A DNA stretch of 64,000 nucleotides from the NCBI RefSeq assembly GCF_026222555.1, contig NZ_CP098511.1, positions 291,501 to 355,500 on the forward strand, given 5' to 3'. This document shows, one piece after another, positions 42,726-52,345 of this stretch; position 1 is the first letter of the stretch, and each line of letters begins with the position of its first letter. The translations under genes were made by a program, and so were the position numbers. The DNA comes from Aquimarina sp. ERC-38. GTDB lineage: Bacteria; Bacteroidota; Bacteroidia; Flavobacteriales; Flavobacteriaceae. The notes beneath the pieces were generated by a model, which was not told the origin of the DNA, searched no databases, and saw nothing but the letters and a program-made list of their open reading frames with translations.

Positions 42726-43958
42726 CTATGATACTGCCTTTAGCTTATTAACTACAGATTTATTTAATTTTTTTTCAGCATAATCTTTGGTTACCCGTAA
42801 TTCCGTTTCATTTCCTTCCGGCATTTCAAACATAGCATCCGTAAAAATAGCCTCACAGAGTGACCGAAGTCCCCTGGCTCCTAATTTATAATCTATGGCC
42901 TTTTCTACGATATAATCCAAAGCTCCTTCAGTAATTGTAAACTTAATAGAATCCATTTCAAACAACTTCTGATATTGCTTGATAATAGCATTCTTAGGTT
43001 CAGTTAAGATAGAACGAAGCGTCTTCTTATCCAGAGGGTTCATATAAGACAACACAGGTAACCTTCCTATGATTTCAGGGATTAAACCAAAGTCTTTTAA
43101 ATCTTTTGGAATAATATATTGCAGGAGGTTCTCTTTATCGATAGCTTCTTCATTCTTTGAAGCACTGAATCCCATGGCCTGCATATTTAACCGCTTGGTA
43201 ATAGCTTTATTAATTCCATCAAAAGCACCACCTGCTATAAATAAAATATTCTCCGTATCTACTTCAATAAATTTTTGATCCGGATGTTTACGCCCACCTT
43301 TTGGCGGAACATTAACTACCGTACCTTCCAGTAGTTTTAGCAAAGCTTGTTGTACTCCTTCACCAGAGACATCACGGGTGATACTTGGATTATCGCTTTT
43401 TCTGGCAATTTTATCAATTTCATCAATAAATACAATGCCCCGCTGTGCTTTTTCCAGATTATAATCTGCTGCCTGTAATAGGCGCGTTAGAATACTTTCT
43501 ACATCTTCTCCTACATACCCAGCTTCCGTAAGTACCGTAGCATCTACAATGGCTAAAGGTACGTTCAGCATTTTGGCAATGGTTTTTGCAATCAAGGTTT
43601 TACCGGTACCTGTTTGCCCTACCATGATAATATTACTTTTTTGAATTTCAATATCATCACTGGTAGTAGGCTGTAATAATCTTTTATAATGATTATAAAC
43701 CGCCACCGACATTACTTTTTTTGTAAATTCCTGTCCGATTACATATTGATCTAAAAAGCTTTTAATAGCCTTTGGTTTACGTAACATTAATTCGTTACTT
43801 AACTCTCCGGTTTCTTCATCCTTAGCTTCTTCTACTACAATACCATGCGCCTGTACAATACATCGATCACAGATATGTGCGTCTAATCCGGCAATTAGTA
43901 AATTGGTTTCCGGTTTTTTTCTACCACAAAATGAGCATTCTAAATCTTCTTTAGGCAT
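42726..43958 (-). CDS. clpX: ATP-dependent Clp protease ATP-binding subunit ClpX
   Basis: A 410-residue AAA+ unfoldase that feeds proteins to ClpP. The N-terminal C4 zinc-binding domain is [17 protein letters not shown] ... ICDRC (Cys 8, 11, 30, 33). Walker A is [12 protein letters not shown] (about 118-129), Walker [12 protein letters not shown], pore loop GYVGEDVE, sensor-1/arginine-finger region and the ClpP-docking IGF-type loop (here around [10 protein letters not shown]) are all present. The third gene of the tig-clpP-clpX order on the minus strand, 73 bases after clpP. Confidence 0.97.
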   Translation of the reverse strand: MPKEDLECSFCGRKKPETNLLIAGLDAHICDRCIVQAHGIVVEEAKDEETGELSNELMLRKPKAIKSFLDQYVIGQEFTKKVMSVAVYNHYKRLLQPTTSDDIEIQKSNIIMVGQTGTGKTLIAKTIAKMLNVPLAIVDATVLTEAGYVGEDVESILTRLLQAADYNLEKAQRGIVFIDEIDKIARKSDNPSITRDVSGEGVQQALLKLLEGTVVNVPPKGGRKHPDQKFIEVDTENILFIAGGAFDGINKAITKRLNMQAMGFSASKNEEAIDKENLLQYIIPKDLKDFGLIPEIIGRLPVLSYMNPLDKKTLRSILTEPKNAIIKQYQKLFEMDSIKFTITEGALDYIVEKAIDYKLGARGLRSLCEAIFTDAMFEMPEGNETELRVTKDYAEKKLNKSVVNKLKAVS

Positions 43959-44031
43959 AGTAAAGTATCTTCAAAAAGTTGAGTTCTAACGAGTATTGAC
44001 GATTTGACACGAATACACGTATTCTTGACAA

Positions 44032-44706
44032 TTAGTCACGTTTTAAAATTTCATCAATCATTCCATATTCCAGGGCTTTATCGGCTTTCATCCAGTAATC
44101 CCGATCACTGTCTTCGTACACTTTATCATATTCCTGCCCGGAATGTTTTGCGATGATTTGATATAATTCTTCTTTTAAGGTCAGGATTTCCCTGGCAGTA
44201 ATTTCTATATCACTGGCCTGTCCCTGTGCACCACCCAGCGGTTGATGTATCATAACCCTACTGTGCGGCAACCCGGATCTTTTTCCTTTCTCACCGGCAC
44301 ATAACAATACCGCTCCCATAGAAGCTGCCATCCCCGTACATATAGTAGCTACGTCCGGCTTGATAAACTGCATGGTATCGTAAATCCCAAGACCTGCGTA
44401 AACACTACCTCCCGGAGAATTAATATAGATCTGTATATCCTTAGAAGAGTCCACACTCTCTAAAAATAATAACTGCGCCTGGATAATATTAGCCACCTGG
44501 TCGTTAATACCGGTACCCATAAAAATAATACGATCCATCATTAACCTTGAAAAAACATCCATGGCTACAACATTCATCTGGCGTTCTTCTATAATATTAG
44601 GAGTCATGCCTACCGGATACATACTACTGATAATATTCTGATAGTAGTTGCCATTGATTCCCCGGTCTTTAATGGCATATTTTTCAAATTCTTTTGTATA
44701 ATCCAT
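44032..44706 (-). CDS. clpP: ATP-dependent Clp protease proteolytic subunit
   Basis: A 224-residue serine peptidase of the ClpP tetradecamer. The catalytic serine is in TGMAASMGAVLLCAG, the histidine in HSRVMIHQPLGGAQGQ, and the aspartate lies in the DRDYWMKADKA region. An N-terminal extension of about 30 residues before VGMTPNIIEERQ is longer than the mature E. coli protein and may be processed. It degrades unfolded proteins delivered by ClpX. It lies between tig and clpX. Confidence 0.97.
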   Translation of the reverse strand: MDYTKEFEKYAIKDRGINGNYYQNIISSMYPVGMTPNIIEERQMNVVAMDVFSRLMMDRIIFMGTGINDQVANIIQAQLLFLESVDSSKDIQIYINSPGGSVYAGLGIYDTMQFIKPDVATICTGMAASMGAVLLCAGEKGKRSGLPHSRVMIHQPLGGAQGQASDIEITAREILTLKEELYQIIAKHSGQEYDKVYEDSDRDYWMKADKALEYGMIDEILKRD

Positions 44707-44822
44707 ATAATATGTTACTGATATTTGATAGAAGCTATTTAATCAACTTCTTTAAAAAACATAAACCCTATTGCAAGTTTAATGCCTAAATATAAGTATT
44801 AATTCTAACTACAATCCTTAGC

Positions 44823-46145
44823 TTATTTGTAAACTTCTTTTACAAATTCATCAAAGGTAACTTCTTTCTCTTCCAGGTTAATGTTCTCCTTAAAATAGGT
44901 CAACATTTTTTGACTCATCAACTGATCCGAGATTCTTTTGACTTCATCTTTATTAGATAAAATACGTGCTGCAATATCATCCAGCTCTTTATCATCCGGT
45001 GACATTTGTCCGAATTGTGCCATCTGTCCTTTAATTAACTCTTTAGCAAAAGCCTTTAATTCATCAAGGGTAACCTGCAGGTTATTATCCGTAATAATTT
45101 TACCTTCGATTAGTTGATAACGCAACCCCTTTTTACTTTTTTCATATTCATCTTTGGCTTCATCCTCACTTAACTCCTTTTCTCCTGTAGCCTGAATCCA
45201 TTTTTGTAAAAAAGAAGCGGGTAAGTCAAACGTAGTATTTTCTAAAACACTCTCGGTAATATCATTTAACAACTGCTGGTCAGAATGTTGTACAAACTGT
45301 TTTTCCGCATCGCTTTTGATTCTTTCTTTCAGTTCGGTGACACTTTTTACCGTATCTTTTCCGTAAACCTTGTCGAAAAGTTCCTGATCTAATTCAGCAA
45401 GTTCCTGCGTATTAATTTCAGAAACCGTAAACTGCAATTCAGCATCCAGGTTATCTGCTTTTTCCTGATCAATCTTTAAAGTATTTGCTAATACCGTAGC
45501 ACTTTCAAAAAGATCTTTAGCTTGTAGGCTTAGGATATCACCTACTTTAGCTCCTGTAAACATCTTTACCTGTTCAGTACCTTTAATCTGATCGTAAGTA
45601 AGTGTTACCTTCTCGTCAATATTTTCAGCTTCATTATAGAAAGTACCGGTGATCTGATCTCCCTCTTCAAACTGTTCTTTAGAAACTAACTTACCGTATT
45701 GCTTTTGAATGGATTTTACCTGGTTATCCACCATTTCATCCGAAGCTGTAATTTTATAATTCGTTACTTTTTTATCTCCGTTTAAAACCACTTCAAACTT
45801 AGGGGCTAGTCCTAATTCAAATTCAAAAGAATAATCTTCCTGGTCCCAGTTAAAATTATCCTGCTCTTTAGGCAAAGGATTTCCCAGGACATCTAGCTTT
45901 TCTTCGGTTAAGTATTTGTTTAGTGCTTCCTGTAGCAGTTTATTTACTTCATCTACCAATACCGCTTTTCCGTATTGTTTTTTAACCAGACCCATCGGTA
46001 CATGTCCTTTTCTAAATCCGGGAATGTTTGCATTTTTACGGTAATCTTTTAGAATTTTATCGACTTTATCGGTATAATCATCTTTAGAAATAGCAACGGT
46101 TACGACTGCGTTTAAATCATCAACCTGTTCTTTTGATATATTCAT
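44823..46145 (-). CDS. tig: trigger factor
   Basis: A 440-residue ribosome-associated chaperone and peptidyl-prolyl isomerase. The N-terminal ribosome-binding domain carries the signature GFRKGHVPMGLVKKQYG (about 42-58), a divergent central PPIase domain follows (EEGDQITGTFYNEAEN), and a long helical C-terminal chaperone domain ends the protein. It binds nascent chains at the exit tunnel. First gene of the proteostasis cluster; a well-placed promoter lies just upstream. Confidence 0.95.
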   Translation of the reverse strand: MNISKEQVDDLNAVVTVAISKDDYTDKVDKILKDYRKNANIPGFRKGHVPMGLVKKQYGKAVLVDEVNKLLQEALNKYLTEEKLDVLGNPLPKEQDNFNWDQEDYSFEFELGLAPKFEVVLNGDKKVTNYKITASDEMVDNQVKSIQKQYGKLVSKEQFEEGDQITGTFYNEAENIDEKVTLTYDQIKGTEQVKMFTGAKVGDILSLQAKDLFESATVLANTLKIDQEKADNLDAELQFTVSEINTQELAELDQELFDKVYGKDTVKSVTELKERIKSDAEKQFVQHSDQQLLNDITESVLENTTFDLPASFLQKWIQATGEKELSEDEAKDEYEKSKKGLRYQLIEGKIITDNNLQVTLDELKAFAKELIKGQMAQFGQMSPDDKELDDIAARILSNKDEVKRISDQLMSQKMLTYFKENINLEEKEVTFDEFVKEVYK

Positions 46146-46174
46146 GTAACTTTTTTTTCTTGAAAATCGGGTGG

Positions 46175-46205
46175 CAAAAGTACGGATTTTAACTTAGTTC
46201 ACAAA
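46175..46205 (-). promoter_or_regulatory. tig promoter, TTTG-N19-TACTTTTG
   Basis: On the minus strand, TTTG (46205-46202), a 19-base spacer and TACTTTTG (46182-46175), matching the Bacteroidota consensus. It gives a 5' leader of about 25 bases before the tig ATG at 46145. Confidence 0.6.
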
Positions 46206-46543
46206 GTCCCAATTTCTTGAAAAACAGATAAATTTGAAATTACCCGGTTCTTATAAATAATTGGCAGATTGTTTTGTCGTTATATATGATTATAATGGTT
46301 AATGTTGATAATGTAGATAAGCTAAAAACAGCTATATGTCAAACTGGAATTATAGCTTAATAAGCTTGATTAATACTAAATGCTCAGTTCTATATTTAAC
46401 AACTTTTTAATTAACTAATAGATATTTTAGTTGATTCCAAAACTTTATGTTTTCTCATACAATGTTAGTAATATTTTTACAAAAATTAATAAATTTGTTT
46501 TTATATTAAAATTCAAAAATTTTAATAATCAATTGATATTTAT
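46206..46543. other. non-coding region between tig and the DUF2335 unit
   Basis: About 340 AT-rich bases with a -7-like TAAATTTG at 46490-46497 that could serve the rightward unit, though its -33 partner is not clear. Nothing else is evident. Confidence 0.4.
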
Positions 46544-46705
46544 ATGTTAAGTTCAATTAAAAATATAATAGATGGTTTCGTTGTAGTATTTACTTTCGGA
46601 ATGACTATGCCAGTTAAAAAGAGTAGAAATAATATCTCTGATTATTGGTTTAAAACCGGAGAATATATAAATAAGGCCTATAATATTGAAACCCAACAAA
46701 AATAA
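46544..46705 (+). CDS. small protein coupled to the DUF2335 gene
   Basis: Fifty-three codons (MLSSIKNIIDGFVVVFTFGM ... YNIETQQK). It has a hydrophobic patch (about 8-22), not a full membrane span, and a charged C-terminus. Its 3' end overlaps the start of the DUF2335 gene by 20 bases, implying translational coupling. No family recognised. Confidence 0.5.
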   Translation: MLSSIKNIIDGFVVVFTFGMTMPVKKSRNNISDYWFKTGEYINKAYNIETQQK

Positions 46706-47069
46706 AAATCCAAACGAAAATAATCAATCTGGACTTTCTGTAACAAAAACACAGTTGTACAAGGGAGCGATACCCCCACCGGATATGATGGCAGGGTATA
46801 AAAAGTTAGATTCCACTTTTCCTGATAGAATTTTAAAAATGGCAGAGAAAGAACAGAAGCATTCTCATAATATGGATTCCAAAACTCATTTTGCTATTAT
46901 GTTACAAACTACGGTTGGCTTATTATCAGGAGTGTTGACTATGGCATCTTTGTGTTATTTAATTTATTATTCTGTTTCTAATGATCAATCATCGGTTGCT
47001 ATTTCTATTGTTAGTGCTATGGCCGCGATTATAGGAGTATTTGTTTATAGATTTAAACGAAAAAATTAG
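46686..47069 (+). CDS. DUF2335 membrane protein
   Basis: A 127-residue protein with the DUF2335 pattern: a disordered polar N-terminus (Asn/Lys-rich), then YKGAIPPPDMMAGYKKLDSTFPDRILKMAEKEQKHSHNMD and two C-terminal membrane segments (about 75-95 and 101-120) ending in a basic tail. Starts at TTG 46686, overlapping the small upstream ORF. Members are predicted inner-membrane proteins of unknown function, often in accessory regions. Confidence 0.8.
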   Translation: MKPNKNKNPNENNQSGLSVTKTQLYKGAIPPPDMMAGYKKLDSTFPDRILKMAEKEQKHSHNMDSKTHFAIMLQTTVGLLSGVLTMASLCYLIYYSVSNDQSSVAISIVSAMAAIIGVFVYRFKRKN

Positions 47070-47233
47070 ATATAACTAACAATAAAGTTAATTACCAAAC
47101 ATTCTTCCACAAAACAAAAACTCAATTAAAAATTCAAGAACCTAAGACCTACAAAAGAGAAAAGACCATATACAATTGTAGACAGTCCTTTTTTTTCAAA
47201 ATTCTAAAGTTTAACACTTTTCTACTTAAGCAA

Positions 47234-48766
47234 TCAATTCACTTCATTACTCAAAGTAATTGTACCATAATCTCCAGGATCAACGGATGGTAAACTAGCC
47301 CTATACGTATTTTCAATTGCTCTGGCAATACCATTAGCAACAATCGCATGTACTCGAGGGGTAGGATGCACACCATCTAATGAAAATGCACCTCCACTAC
47401 CAAAAGTTGCGGTGACCGTTCCTCCGTTAAAAGAAACTCCGGTTGCTGCAACTTCCGCCAGAGCTGCATTAGCATCATATAAAGCCAACTCATTTGTATC
47501 AGCAATAGTTTCAATTGTATTGTTATAGGAAGTTAATGCCGTTGAAATTTCTTCTTGTTCACTAGGTGTCAACACCCATTTATCCTCTAGAGGAACACCT
47601 ACTCCAATAGTAGTTGCCGGATCTGCTGGATCTAATCTGGTTCCAATGACACTACTTGAAGTTAAAACCAATAAATCTTCAGGGGTTGCCTGTCTAATTT
47701 TTGGTAAAGCTGCAAACGCAGGATTAATAGCTCCCAAATCAGTAAGGTTTTCATCAAAAATCACAACCGCATTCTGACCTTCGCTAAAGTTAATAGTTCT
47801 ACTAGCTACTTCATCTTCGCTAAAAAGTCCAGTTCCATTCAAAGCTGCAAAAGCGGCTTGCAACCCACCGTTATATTGCGCATAAGCTGCATTAGTACCT
47901 GCTGCAGTTGCTGCATCTAGTGGTATTGGATTAAAAGGTACTGTCGTAAAAAATGGAATCGAAGTAACATCCGGTATAGTAACTAACACCCCTTTAGCTC
48001 CGGCTCCTGTTAATCTGGTTACAACATCTCGATATACCCCTGCAAAAACATCGGGATCTGTGATATCATTCGGTCCGTAGGTCGTAGGATCTAAATTACC
48101 GGTTTGATCCACCCCGGTTCCTCCGGAAACAGCGTATCCTAAAATATCATTATTTCCAATCCATAACGAAAAGAAGGTAGGGTTTTGTGCTAATGCATCT
48201 GCCAAAATGGTAGTAGAAGGTGAAGAAGCAAATCGTACAAAATATGGATTTGCTGTAGGAATGGGTGTACCAAGTCCTTGAATACTCCCATAACCTGGAG
48301 CTACCAAATGGTAACTTTTAGCCCCGGGTACTCCCATATTATTAAAAGGCCCGGTCAAAATAGTGGATACCTCTGTTTGAATTTCCTGTCCGGTAAACTC
48401 CCGCGGAGCCCGGTTACCATCTTCATCTACTGCTAATACAAGACGTCGCCCTTGTATAGGCATACCATTTAATAACAAACCCCCGGCATTGTTGGCTACT
48501 AAAGGTTGAACAAAATCACCTCCCCCGGTCGCCGCAAAATGAGTAGTTGCTAAAATATTAGGAAAAGAATTTTCCTGACCGCTAATAAATAATGCATTAG
48601 ATGCCAGTCCCGCAGTAATGGAGTTACCTAATGCTACATAGTTAGAAAAATCTGCTTCACCGCTGGTAAATTCTTCGGATTCTTCAATAGGATTATCAAA
48701 TTCGGGTTCGCAGGCAATCAGTCCGATAGCACAAAATACGATATATGTTACATCTTTTAATTTCAT
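47234..48766 (-). CDS. SGNH/GDSL hydrolase-type lipoprotein
   Basis: A 510-residue lipoprotein (signal peptide and lipobox GLIACEPE). SGNH blocks are present: block I NYVALGNSITAGL with catalytic Ser, block III WIGNNDILG with the Asn, and block V DGVHPTPRVHAIVANGI with the Asp-x-x-His pair. GNSI replaces the usual GDSL. It is likely an esterase/lipase at the outer membrane. It follows the FadL-type porin at 93 bases on the same strand, an arrangement suited to hydrolysing lipids and importing fatty acids. Confidence 0.85.
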   Translation of the reverse strand: MKLKDVTYIVFCAIGLIACEPEFDNPIEESEEFTSGEADFSNYVALGNSITAGLASNALFISGQENSFPNILATTHFAATGGGDFVQPLVANNAGGLLLNGMPIQGRRLVLAVDEDGNRAPREFTGQEIQTEVSTILTGPFNNMGVPGAKSYHLVAPGYGSIQGLGTPIPTANPYFVRFASSPSTTILADALAQNPTFFSLWIGNNDILGYAVSGGTGVDQTGNLDPTTYGPNDITDPDVFAGVYRDVVTRLTGAGAKGVLVTIPDVTSIPFFTTVPFNPIPLDAATAAGTNAAYAQYNGGLQAAFAALNGTGLFSEDEVASRTINFSEGQNAVVIFDENLTDLGAINPAFAALPKIRQATPEDLLVLTSSSVIGTRLDPADPATTIGVGVPLEDKWVLTPSEQEEISTALTSYNNTIETIADTNELALYDANAALAEVAATGVSFNGGTVTATFGSGGAFSLDGVHPTPRVHAIVANGIARAIENTYRASLPSVDPGDYGTITLSNEVN

Positions 48767-48859
48767 GTGTATACTTTTTTATTTCTTAATAGTCACATAG
48801 AACGTGCCGTACAATTACTTTGTTTAAAAAGAAATTTTAGCCCGGCATGTTTCATCCTG

Positions 48860-50113
48860 TTATAATTTATAAGTTAAACCAAGGCCGGGTGCAAATGCAC
48901 TGGATTTGTAAGTACCTCCAAAAGAAGAACGTTCCCCGGTAACAGGATCGGTTCCAAAATCGTAGGATTCATCAATTTCTTCAAATCGTAGGTAAAAGAA
49001 AGAAGCATCAATGGCCAGGTTAGGTGTAATATTTACACTTACCCCACCGGTAAACCCATTGGAATCGTTTCTGGGCGTTTCCGGGGCAAAAAACCCGGAT
49101 TGTACTGGAGATCCGTCAAAATAATACCCGGCACGTAAAGCAATATTTTCTGTAGCCATATATTGTAACCCGAATCGGTATGCAGATGAATTTTTATAAT
49201 TACGGGGATTGTTTGAGACTAACCCGGTGCCAAATTCAATATCAAGGGATTCATAAACATCCCAGAATTGCCTGTTATAATCAAAGGCTAACAGCCATTT
49301 TTCTTTAAAGGCATAAGAAACACCTAGCGATAACTCTGCGGGTAACGGTAGACTAGCATTAAATGTGGTGTTCCCATTTTGAGGTAGTAAGGGCGTATCG
49401 GGAAAATTAGCAAAAGTAGCATCTCCACCTTCAGCTTCAACTGATATTTCACTCCGATAATTAAAACCTAAGTGTAAATCTTCGGTAGGGCTAAATAAAG
49501 CAGAAGCACTCCACCCCCAGTTAGTCACTCCGGATTCATCTACAGTAATACTGGATCGATTTCCTTCAATATCCGTTAACGTACGGCTGGCATTTCGATT
49601 AAAGTTTACGGATCCCTGTACGTAAATAGGACCTCCCCCAATACTTAATTTCTCATTAATTTTAATAGAAACCACGGGTTGAATATATACCGCAGCTAAA
49701 TCTATGTTATTTACTAAATGAGAACCTTCCCAATCCGTGGGCCAGTCAACTGCACTTCCGTAAGGTGTATAAATCCCCAGACCTAAAACCAACCAATCAT
49801 TGATTCGATAAGATGCGTACACATTAAACGGAGTTCCTACACTATTATCTGTTTCAGAAAATATATTTAGTTCTTCATTCTGAAAAATAACATCTGCAAA
49901 AATAGCACTGGCACCTACACTTACGTTTAAATCATTTTCAAGTTTGACCAAACCTGCCGGATTAAAAAAGACGAGTTCAGCGCTATTGACTACTGCTACC
50001 CCGGTATGACCCATAGCCATCGCTCTTTGTCCCTGAATACTTACCCTATACCCTCCGGCATAAGAGATAAAAGTACCAAGTGCAAAAAGAATTACAAATG
50101 ATAGTTTTTTCAT
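48860..50113 (-). CDS. OmpP1/FadL-type outer-membrane transporter
   Basis: A 417-residue outer-membrane beta-barrel. Signal peptide MKKLSFVILFALGTFISYA; mature N-terminus GGYRVSIQGQRAMAMGHTGVAVVNSAELVFFNPAGLVKL, the hallmark of the FadL/OmpP1/TodX group (long-chain fatty acid or hydrophobic substrate uptake), with the hatch region; the last strand ends LGLTYKL. Probably cotranscribed with the downstream SGNH lipoprotein. Confidence 0.92.
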   Translation of the reverse strand: MKKLSFVILFALGTFISYAGGYRVSIQGQRAMAMGHTGVAVVNSAELVFFNPAGLVKLENDLNVSVGASAIFADVIFQNEELNIFSETDNSVGTPFNVYASYRINDWLVLGLGIYTPYGSAVDWPTDWEGSHLVNNIDLAAVYIQPVVSIKINEKLSIGGGPIYVQGSVNFNRNASRTLTDIEGNRSSITVDESGVTNWGWSASALFSPTEDLHLGFNYRSEISVEAEGGDATFANFPDTPLLPQNGNTTFNASLPLPAELSLGVSYAFKEKWLLAFDYNRQFWDVYESLDIEFGTGLVSNNPRNYKNSSAYRFGLQYMATENIALRAGYYFDGSPVQSGFFAPETPRNDSNGFTGGVSVNITPNLAIDASFFYLRFEEIDESYDFGTDPVTGERSSFGGTYKSSAFAPGLGLTYKL

Positions 50114-50237
50114 AATTTATTAAAATTAAATATGTTTTATTTAGAAATCCTTAATAAGATACTTCAAATTTAGAAGAAAATACTAATTTTCCAACAAATT
50201 AAAGAAAATATTATGCATACATAGTAAATCTAATGAA

Positions 50238-51002
50238 TTATTCAACTAATTCCACTAATTTCTCTAAAAATTCCGGTTGATTTTCCGCATGTAACCAATG
50301 GCCAGCATTAGAAATAACCTCTAGATCTGCTTGTGGAAAATGATGCTTGATCAAAGTTTCGTCTTCTTTTCTGATGTAACTGGATTTTGCTCCCTTTAAA
50401 AATAGTGTTTTTCCCTTAAAAGAAAGATAATCCGGTAGTTTTTTTCCGATTTCACTTACGTTTGTTACTAAACTGTCCAACGCCATCCGAAGTCCAAAGG
50501 TTTTTTGATCAATTCGAACCAGGTTTTTTAATAGAAACATCCGTACTCCCGCGTCCGGAACAAATGGAGCTAGCGCCTGGTCTGCCTCATTTCGTGAAGT
50601 AATAGTATTAAAATCAAGGGCTTGCAGTCCATCTAGAATATCCTGATGGTGTAAAGGATAGTATTTTGGTGAAATATCCGCAATAATCAATTGATCTACC
50701 AGATTGGAATTTTCGCAGGCGAATTGCATCGCAGTCTTTCCTCCCATAGAATGACCTAGCAAAATACTTTTCTGTATAGTATGATCTGTAAAGTACTGAT
50801 GTAAATCCTGAACCATAAGATCATAAGAAAATTGATCACTATGAGGACTTCGCCCATGATTTCGTTGATCTACCAGATGCACTTCAAAACCCTTTTCCGT
50901 TAGTTTTTTTCCTACGGTTTTCCAGTTATCTCCCATTCCTAAAAAACCATGAAGAATAATAAAAGGGTGTCCCTCTCCAAAAATATTCGAATATAATTTC
51001 AA
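50238..51002 (-). CDS. alpha/beta-fold hydrolase
   Basis: A 254-residue hydrolase. Oxyanion loop LHGFLGMGDNW, DQRNHGRSPHS, nucleophile elbow LLGHSMGGKTAM (catalytic Ser about 98), acid in the KGAKSSYIRKED region and catalytic His in NAGHWLHAENQPEF. It resembles the YbfF-type acyl esterase group. Substrate unknown. Monocistronic on the minus strand. Confidence 0.9.
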   Translation of the reverse strand: MKLYSNIFGEGHPFIILHGFLGMGDNWKTVGKKLTEKGFEVHLVDQRNHGRSPHSDQFSYDLMVQDLHQYFTDHTIQKSILLGHSMGGKTAMQFACENSNLVDQLIIADISPKYYPLHHQDILDGLQALDFNTITSRNEADQALAPFVPDAGVRMFLLKNLVRIDQKTFGLRMALDSLVTNVSEIGKKLPDYLSFKGKTLFLKGAKSSYIRKEDETLIKHHFPQADLEVISNAGHWLHAENQPEFLEKLVELVE

Positions 51003-51128
51003 AATTACCTACGTTTAAATGATTATTGTTTTAGTCGTAAAGCTAAAATAATAATCAAGAATATTTTTGAATTGCTTTTATTGAATTACAATCGATTAAT
51101 CATCCGGAAGAATTTAATATAAATTAGC

Positions 51129-52085
51129 TTAAAAATTTCTTTTTATAAACCTATAAAAGGTATTTTCTTCAACCTGTATTAGATATACACCTTTGGCTAG
51201 AAGAGTAACATCTATTTTAGGATTTTTTCCATTTAGAAGTAATTTTCCGTTAAGATCCAGCAGTTTCCACTGCCTTTCTTCCAACCCATTGATAATAAGA
51301 TAATCAGTTACCGGATTTGGAAATAAAGTCATAGCCTCATAATTTTCGCTATGGTTTAATTCTTCAATAGAAAGTAAATTATTACAAGTTTCCGGAGTAT
51401 TAAACTGAAGCCTAGTTTGCTGATCTGTAGTTGTATTTATAGAGACATTCGAAATAATAAGTTGTTCTCCCAGTATTGAAGTAGCTCTTAATTCCATAGG
51501 ACTGGTTATACCCTTGGGTTCAATAAAAAAATTAAACAGTTCCCTGTTCATTTTTATCCAGTTATTCGAACTGTTTTTATATTCCAGAGAAGCTACCGCA
51601 TGATTTGTATTTCTTAGTTGAATTGCCGTCCAGAATGGGCTAGAACCTTCTTTAAAATGAACACTTATTTTTTGATTGGAACCTTGATTAAAACAGGGTA
51701 CAAAATGCCATTTTATAGGTACTCTCCCATCGATGACTTCAGCGATTTCTGAGAACGCTTCTTGTGTCATATCCACATCCCCTTCTTTACATTCGGGACA
51801 TCGATCGACCACTTTTAGTTTTACCTTACCTTTAGGGCCTTCAACCAGGATACAACTGCCACAAGCATTACTGCCATCATAATTAATATTGTTCAATGCC
51901 GCATGATAAAAGTCATTAGCGGCCACAAGTGACGAACAATTCCCCTTGGATCCGCCTGCAACTCCGTCATAATAGGTGCCCTCACCTTCTTTAACTACAT
52001 CGTTACATTCCTGGCTGGTTATTGATATATGGACTAAGCATAATACGAATAAAAAACCAAATGTTAGCCTATTTAGCTTTTTCAT
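51129..52085 (-). CDS. secreted expansin-like protein with T9SS sorting domain
   Basis: A 318-residue exported protein. After the signal peptide (ends SITSQ) comes a double-psi beta-barrel (about 27-130): GEGTYYDGVAGGSKGNCS, ACGSCILVEGPKGKVKLKVVDRCPECKEGDVDMTQEAF and the expansin-type IKWHFVPC. Next is a CBM63-like beta-sandwich (about 140-220, SPFWTAIQLRNTNHAVASLEYKNSSNNWIKM). A T9SS type A domain ends it (about 245-318, LFPNPVTDYLIINGL). Bacterial expansins loosen cellulose/pectin or peptidoglycan without hydrolysis. The T9SS tail would export it to the surface or medium, pointing to contact with plant or algal walls. Confidence 0.88.
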   Translation of the reverse strand: MKKLNRLTFGFLFVLCLVHISITSQECNDVVKEGEGTYYDGVAGGSKGNCSSLVAANDFYHAALNNINYDGSNACGSCILVEGPKGKVKLKVVDRCPECKEGDVDMTQEAFSEIAEVIDGRVPIKWHFVPCFNQGSNQKISVHFKEGSSPFWTAIQLRNTNHAVASLEYKNSSNNWIKMNRELFNFFIEPKGITSPMELRATSILGEQLIISNVSINTTTDQQTRLQFNTPETCNNLLSIEELNHSENYEAMTLFPNPVTDYLIINGLEERQWKLLDLNGKLLLNGKNPKIDVTLLAKGVYLIQVEENTFYRFIKRNF

Positions 52086-52257
52086 CTTCCGAAACTATTA
52101 TTTGTTATCATTAGTATCTGGTTAAAATAAATTCAAATCTATAAAGCATAGTAGCATACGATAATTCTAAACTTTAAAGTATGAGCTCATTGCTTTTTTA
52201 CTATTTTTAAAAGTAATTTGTTCTTTAACATAAATATTAATTTGAAATAGTATCATC

Positions 52258-52297
52258 ATTAGTCTTGGTTCTTGATTCTAGAAGCGATAGCGACCTG
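52258..52297. repeat. dispersed repeat, copy 2 (copy 1 at 39031-39070)
   Basis: Forty bases starting ATTAGTCTT, 31 of which match copy 1. Immediately after it come short hairpins (ACCTGC / GCAGGT at 52292-52309 and CCGG / CCGG nearby), which copy 1 lacks. Confidence 0.55.
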
Positions 52298-52345
52298 CCC
52301 GTCCGCAGGTGGGTCCGGAATCTTTACCGGAACACTACTAATTCG

